This document shows positions 5,514 through 8,952 of a DNA stretch of 8,952 bases, piece by piece (the first letter of the stretch is position 1; each line of letters begins with the position of its first letter). Under the pieces are notes generated by a model. The model made no database searches. It was not told the origin of the DNA and saw only the letters and a program-made list of their open reading frames with translations. The stretch spans positions 1-8,952 of the forward strand of contig JACQUH010000305.1 of assembly GCA_016210375.1 (NCBI GenBank). Reading direction: 5' to 3'. This DNA is from Chloroflexota bacterium (lineage in GTDB: Bacteria > Chloroflexota > Dehalococcoidia > Lucifugimonadales > JACPCL1). A program made the position numbers and the translations under genes.

Positions 5514-5542
5514 AGGATAGCAGGTGAGCGGCTGTTAGGCAA
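5514..5542 (-). promoter_or_regulatory. Probable promoter of the MBL-hydrolase gene
   Basis: On the minus strand TTGCCT (5537-5542) and TATCCT (5514-5519) are 17 bp apart, 4 of 6 matches each. The -10 hexamer is the same as in the promoter proposed for the HNH gene. The element starts right after the SPFH stop codon. Confidence 0.4.
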
Positions 5543-5547
5543 ATGTC

Positions 5548-6417
5548 TCACGCCCCCGAAGGTGGCGGCGCGCCCCCGCCCCTTCCACCCATTCCGCTGA
5601 CGAAAGACTGGAGCATGGCAGTGAACTCCATGGGGAAGATGAACTTGGTGGCAGCGCCCTGCCCAAGTTGCTTGAGGGTGTCAAAGTACTGGAGGCTCAT
5701 GGTGCGGCTGTCTGCAATCTGGGCAGCCTCGTTTACCTGCCTGAGGGCGTTGGAGAACCCCTCGGCGTTGAGGATGGCAGCCTGGCGGTTGCCCTCGGCG
5801 CGAAGGATGGCGGCCTGCCTTTCGCCCTCCGCCTGAAGGATGTTCGCCTGTTTGGAGCCTTCGGCCCGTGTGATGGCGGCCTGGCGCTCGCCTTCAGCCT
5901 CCGTGACCGTAGCGCGGCGAACGCGCTCGGCGGCCATCTGACGGTTCATGGCCTCTTGCACCTCTCTGGGCGGGTCTATCTCTCGGATCTCAACCCTGGT
6001 CACCTTCACGCCCCACGCCTCAGTAGCCTCGTCCAGCTTAGTACGCAACACCAGGTTCACCTGGTCGCGCTTGGATAACACCTCGTCCAGGTCCATGTCA
6101 CCCACAACAGCGCGCAGCGTGGTAGTGGCCAGTCCCCTGGCCATCCCCACAAAGTCCGCCGCCTGTAAGACCGTGGCCTCAGGATTGTCCTCCATCACCC
6201 GCAAGTAAATTAGGAAGTCCACGCCTATCGGCGCGTTGTCCTTGGTAATACACGTCTGCCGGGGAATGTCCATGAAGGTCTCCCGCAGGTCCACTATCTT
6301 CCGGGCCTCCAGAATGGGCCAAGTCCAACGAAACCCTGGTCCTCGGGGCGGTCCCTGGTAGCGCCCCCATCGGAACACCACCATCCGTTCATACTGCTTT
6401 ACAACGTTGATTGCCAT
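5548..6417 (-). CDS. SPFH/band 7 (stomatin-like) protein without an N-terminal membrane anchor
   Basis: Stomatin/prohibitin-family scaffold protein of 289 residues, the usual partner of NfeD in bacterial membrane microdomains. The SPFH domain spans about residues 5-160: QYERMVVFRWGR (8-19), GPGFRW, VDLRETFMDIPRQ (42-54), TKDNAPIGVDFLIYLRV (58-74), LRAVVGDMDLDEVL (101-114), WGVKVTRVEIREIDPP (135-150). A helical tail follows with four exact-length 11-residue repeats of the AEGxRQAAILx type (174-217). After it come SLQYFDTLK and a conserved ATKFIFPMEF (256-265), then a Gly/Pro-rich C-terminus. Typical stomatins begin with a 20-25-residue hydrophobic hairpin before the YER motif; here the chain starts only seven residues before it. 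The start is well supported (AGGAGG, 5-6 nt spacing), so the anchor is truly missing. It starts 9 bp after the NfeD stop, implying coupled translation. Confidence 0.93.
   Translation of the reverse strand: MAINVVKQYERMVVFRWGRYQGPPRGPGFRWTWPILEARKIVDLRETFMDIPRQTCITKDNAPIGVDFLIYLRVMEDNPEATVLQAADFVGMARGLATTTLRAVVGDMDLDEVLSKRDQVNLVLRTKLDEATEAWGVKVTRVEIREIDPPREVQEAMNRQMAAERVRRATVTEAEGERQAAITRAEGSKQANILQAEGERQAAILRAEGNRQAAILNAEGFSNALRQVNEAAQIADSRTMSLQYFDTLKQLGQGAATKFIFPMEFTAMLQSFVSGMGGRGGGAPPPSGA
5767..5898 (-). repeat. Four 33-bp coding repeats (hendecad coiled coil) in the SPFH gene
   Basis: Residues 174-217 are four consecutive 11-residue units: AEGERQAAITR, AEGSKQANILQ, AEGERQAAILR, AEGNRQAAILN, followed by AEG again. 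An 11-residue period is expected of a right-handed or near-straight coiled coil, which in SPFH proteins drives oligomerisation. No insertion breaks the register. Confidence 0.9.
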
Positions 6418-6426
6418 CGCTGCCTC

Positions 6427-7842
6427 CTACTCTGGATTGCCATCGCCACCATCCACTAGCGGCACGTTTGCCGGCGCTACCGTAAGGGTAGCGCCTCTTG
6501 CCTGGGTCACGCGGACCTCACAGCCCTTCGGAATGCCTACCCGGGTCTCGGCCACCGCGCTCCACTGCTCGCTTCCTACCTGCACCACGCCCCTGGGCGA
6601 AAGCTCCGTCAGCGTGTATCCAGTGGCGCCCACAAGAGGCGACGGGCCTTCCCTCGCTGGTTCCCTTCTGGACCGGATAATGGTGGAGATCAACCATGCG
6701 CCGCCGCTCCCCAGGATAACCATCGTGGGAACCATGACCCAGAGGCTTACACTCACGTGCGGCATTGTGGGAGAAGGCCCGCCCGCGTGAAAGAAGAGGA
6801 GGAACGACCCCAGGGCGAAGCTAACGATGGCCCCAACGCCCAGCGCGCCAAATCCTGCCACGTAGAGCTCCAGCACTGCCAGGAGTACCGCCAGGAGCAT
6901 GAGCGCCACGCCAGCCCAATTGACCGGAAGGTTGCCCAGGGCAAGAAAGGCCAGCACCAGCAGGATCGCTCCTGCCACCCCAGGCAGCACCATGCCGGGG
7001 TTCAACATCTCCAACAAGAGGCCCAGCCCGCCCAGGGACAGGAGCAGGAAACTCACGTTGGGGTCCGAGATAAACCCCAGGAATCGCTCCACAGGGCTCA
7101 TCTCCATGGTGCGTAGCACAAGCCCCTGGGTATCCAACGTTAGGCGTTGGCCGCCTGGCGGACGGATGATGGCTTCCCGCCCATGGAGTCCGGCCAGAAG
7201 CTCACCCATGTCGGCGGCAACAAGGTCTATCACGCCCGAGGCCAGGGCCTCCTCTGCGGTAAGGGAGATGGCCTGGGTGACCATGGCCTCCAGCTTCTCC
7301 TTGTTCCGCCCGCGCAGCTCGGCTATGCCCCGCATCTCGGCGGCGGCGTCGCTGAATGCCTTGGACTTGAGGGTAGCCGGCAGGTCTTCGCCACCGCTGG
7401 CTACAGGGCTGGCAGCGCCGATGTTTGTCCCAGGCGACATCACCGCAAAGGTGGCGGCGGCAGCGATAAAGGCTCCCGCGGAGGCAGCCCTGGCTCCAGA
7501 AGGGCTTACATAAACCACGTTTGGAACTTGGGAATCCAGCAGGCTCTGGGTTATGCTCCTTGTGGAGTCCAGAAGCCCACCTGGGGTATCCAGCTCAATG
7601 ATGAGCAGCCTTGCGCCATCCTCCTCAGCCCTCCGAACGCCGCGCGCAATGTAGCCATCAGTTATGTCGTTGATGACGCCGTTGACCCGAAGCAGAAGCA
7701 CATGGGCATCGCGCGCCTGGGCCATACCCATGATACCCATAGCCAAGGCTACGGCGGAAAGGATGCCCAGGGCCAGGCGAAGCGTGGTGTTGCGCATGGC
7801 GTTTTCTGCCACACTGCGGCGTTGCCTAGGTATAGTAGCCAT
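6427..7842 (-). CDS. NfeD1b-type membrane-bound serine protease, 471 residues
   Basis: Full-length NfeD with an N-terminal ClpP-class protease domain. Order: signal or first membrane segment (about 19-42), protease domain (about 46-245), four to five membrane segments (about 264-282, 286-304, 308-328, 332-350, 367-387) and a C-terminal OB-fold NfeD domain (about 401-457). The Ser/Lys dyad known from archaeal 1510-N proteases is present: Ser121 in ASAGAFIA, and Lys161 in SKAFSDA at the expected spacing. Oxyanion-region DTPGGLLDST (85-94), PGTNIGAA and the GRN...SLTAEEAL...GVIDLVA block are also intact. Such enzymes cut the hydrophobic C-terminus of the partner stomatin. The ATG at 7842 lacks a clear ribosome site. 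An ATG at 7797 (residue 16) would give a more normal signal peptide (MRNTTLRLALG) and is a real alternative. The gene lies 42 bp after bioY and 9 bp before the SPFH gene, an obvious operon. Confidence 0.93.
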   Translation of the reverse strand: MATIPRQRRSVAENAMRNTTLRLALGILSAVALAMGIMGMAQARDAHVLLLRVNGVINDITDGYIARGVRRAEEDGARLLIIELDTPGGLLDSTRSITQSLLDSQVPNVVYVSPSGARAASAGAFIAAAATFAVMSPGTNIGAASPVASGGEDLPATLKSKAFSDAAAEMRGIAELRGRNKEKLEAMVTQAISLTAEEALASGVIDLVAADMGELLAGLHGREAIIRPPGGQRLTLDTQGLVLRTMEMSPVERFLGFISDPNVSFLLLSLGGLGLLLEMLNPGMVLPGVAGAILLVLAFLALGNLPVNWAGVALMLLAVLLAVLELYVAGFGALGVGAIVSFALGSFLLFFHAGGPSPTMPHVSVSLWVMVPTMVILGSGGAWLISTIIRSRREPAREGPSPLVGATGYTLTELSPRGVVQVGSEQWSAVAETRVGIPKGCEVRVTQARGATLTVAPANVPLVDGGDGNPE

Positions 7843-7884
7843 TAAAGCACCATGCCGGCGAAGGCTTACCCGCTGCCAGCGCCC

Positions 7885-8529
7885 CTACACCCCGCCACCC
7901 TTGAGCCGGCGGATGCCCGCCCAGGCCAGGGACACGCCCAAGGCCGCCATCAATAGCTTGACCGCGTCGCCGATAATGAAGTCTCTTACGCCCCACTCCC
8001 ACACCACGGCTACCGACGTTGCGGCGCTCAGCTTACCTGCGGATACGGAGGCGGCTAGCTGCGCCGGCGTAAAGTAGAACGCCAGCCACCATAGTCCAAA
8101 AACGTATATCGCCGCCTCGCCCGCCAGCATAGCAGCTACCAGCTTCAACGGGTGGCGGCCCCACCCACGCTCACACAGGTACCCCACCAGGCCGGCAGCG
8201 GCCACGAACCCTAGAAGGTATCCCCGGCTGGAACCTGGGAAAACACCCCCGGAGGCAAAGACCTGAATGCCGGCAATCCCCGCCATGAGGTAGACCAGCA
8301 TGCTGGCCACGCCGCGCCTGCTGCCCAGGGTAGCACCCGCAAGCAGTACCGCGAAGGTCTGGCCTGTGATAGGCACCGCCGGGTTGAGGAACAGCTTGAG
8401 CTGGGCTGCCAGCCCCGTCAGGGCGGCGTAGCCCACGATCAGAGTGGCATCCACCGTCAGGTTGACCAGGAAGGTGGAGCGAGGGATAAGGGCTTCGGCT
8501 ATAGAGTTGGTATGTGTTGTTGGTTGCAT
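7885..8529 (-). CDS. bioY: BioY, biotin-binding S component of an ECF transporter
   Basis: Integral membrane protein of 214 residues that captures biotin, working alone or with an ECF energising module (EcfA/EcfT). Family landmarks: VPITGQTFAVLLAGATLGSRRG (52-73), YLMAGIAGIQVFASGG (80-95), GYLLGFVAAA (103-112), a long central hydrophobic segment (AIYVFGLWWLAFYF, 140-153) and the C-terminal GVRDFIIGDAVKLLMAA (180-196) with the conserved Asp188 and Lys191. Six membrane spans fit the hydrophobicity. The usual GPTGGYL motif reads GSSRGYL (99-105), which is atypical. No bioM/bioN or ecf genes are in the window. The ATG at 8529 has GGAGG at 8543-8547, 13 nt away and touching a 19-bp hairpin, so the site is unusually distant; no in-frame start lies closer. 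It leads the apparent bioY-nfeD-SPFH unit. Confidence 0.93.
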   Translation of the reverse strand: MQPTTHTNSIAEALIPRSTFLVNLTVDATLIVGYAALTGLAAQLKLFLNPAVPITGQTFAVLLAGATLGSRRGVASMLVYLMAGIAGIQVFASGGVFPGSSRGYLLGFVAAAGLVGYLCERGWGRHPLKLVAAMLAGEAAIYVFGLWWLAFYFTPAQLAASVSAGKLSAATSVAVVWEWGVRDFIIGDAVKLLMAALGVSLAWAGIRRLKGGGV

Positions 8530-8546
8530 GCTGGTTGCATAACCTC

Positions 8547-8589
8547 CCCTCCTATCCTCCTCTCCTTTTGGGAGAGGAGGATAGGAGGG
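8547..8589. terminator. Perfect 19-bp hairpin between the dienelactone hydrolase and bioY
   Basis: 8547-8565 and 8571-8589 are exact inverted copies with a 5-nt loop (ttttg). On the minus strand the hairpin follows the hydrolase stop by 10 bp. No T-tract follows it; instead a run of purines with Shine-Dalgarno character leads into bioY. It may end hydrolase transcription, or sequester the bioY ribosome site (GGAGG, 8543-8547, overlaps its last base). Confidence 0.6.
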
Positions 8590-8599
8590 CCGGAGGTGT

Positions 8600-8952
8600 T
8601 TATTTCAGGTTGGCGGCGAAGAAGGCCAGGGTCTTACCCCAGGCGTCTTGGGATGCGGCGGCGTTGTAGATGCCCGGCCGGGTGTCGTTGAAGAAGGCGT
8701 GCTGGGTGCCCGGGTAGATGTGGATATCGTACCTTTTGCCCGCGCCGGTCAAGGCCTCTTTCAGGGGAGCGACACCAGCGGTGGTACGCTCGTCCAGCTC
8801 CGCGTAGATGCCCAGCAGCGGACCATTCAAGTTGCTGACCAGGCCGACGGGATTGGGATTGCCTCCGTAGTAGACCACGCACGCTGCTACGTCCCGGTTG
8901 GCGCAGGCGGTCGCCAGGGAGAGGCCGCCGCCCAGGCAGTAGCCGATGGCGC
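8600..8952 (-). CDS. Dienelactone hydrolase family protein, N-terminus outside the window
   Basis: Alpha/beta hydrolase of the dienelactone (carboxymethylenebutenolidase) family, which opens lactone or ester bonds; the last 116 residues are present. The whole catalytic triad is visible. The nucleophile Cys is in AIGYCLGGG (codon at 8936-8938), where Cys replaces the usual Ser, as is typical of this family. The Asp is in GIYAELDERT, and the His is in PGTQHAFFND. The C-terminus DAWGKTLAFFAANLK is the normal family ending, so the gene is intact at this end. Physiological substrate is unknown. It is followed by a perfect hairpin, so it is probably a separate transcription unit from bioY although on the same strand. 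Confidence 0.9.
   Translation of the reverse strand, partial: AIGYCLGGGLSLATACANRDVAACVVYYGGNPNPVGLVSNLNGPLLGIYAELDERTTAGVAPLKEALTGAGKRYDIHIYPGTQHAFFNDTRPGIYNAAASQDAWGKTLAFFAANLK

Noticed and set aside
7147..7845. Plus-strand 232-codon frame
   Set aside because: It is antisense to the well-conserved NfeD protease domain, whose catalytic residues are intact.

Overview
The window is GC-rich, densely packed bacterial chromosome. It carries ten protein-coding genes: six complete recognisable genes or domain families, two partial metabolic genes at the edges, and three proteins I cannot name (two of them very small). Gene style (NfeD1b-type protease plus anchor-less SPFH protein, solo BioY, LACTB2-like metallo-hydrolase, tandem VOC protein, Ldh_2 oxidoreductase) would fit an uncultured Chloroflexota such as a Dehalococcoidia/SAR202-like lineage. 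That placement comes from remembered family resemblance and is inference. No rRNA, tRNA, CRISPR array or transposase was seen.

Layout. Positions 1-859 (minus) are the first 286 residues of a malate/L-lactate dehydrogenase-family (Ldh_2) enzyme, which runs off the left edge. Its promoter appears to be built from a tandem 8-bp repeat (897-964). Positions about 1100-2800 form a block of visibly lower GC and different codon use on the plus strand. It holds an HNH endonuclease and two tiny unrecognised genes with their own promoter, and looks like an acquired insert. At 2869-3693 (plus) is a two-domain VOC/glyoxalase-fold protein with degenerate metal ligands. It ends in a long hairpin (3702-3742) that faces the convergent minus-strand genes.

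From 3748 to the right edge every gene is on the minus strand. In transcription order they are: dienelactone hydrolase (partial, 8600-8952), a perfect 19-bp hairpin, BioY (7885-8529), NfeD with an N-terminal ClpP-class serine protease (6427-7842), an SPFH/stomatin-like protein (5548-6417), a metallo-beta-lactamase-fold hydrolase (4459-5472, with a likely promoter of its own) and an unrecognised 187-residue protein (3748-4311).

How the genes work together. NfeD and SPFH are a classic membrane-quality-control / microdomain pair, here 9 bp apart and clearly co-translated. BioY sits 42 bp upstream, so biotin uptake may be co-expressed with them. The HNH cassette is the most accessory-like part and could be a solitary restriction or defence nuclease. 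The flanking metabolic enzymes show no obvious shared pathway.
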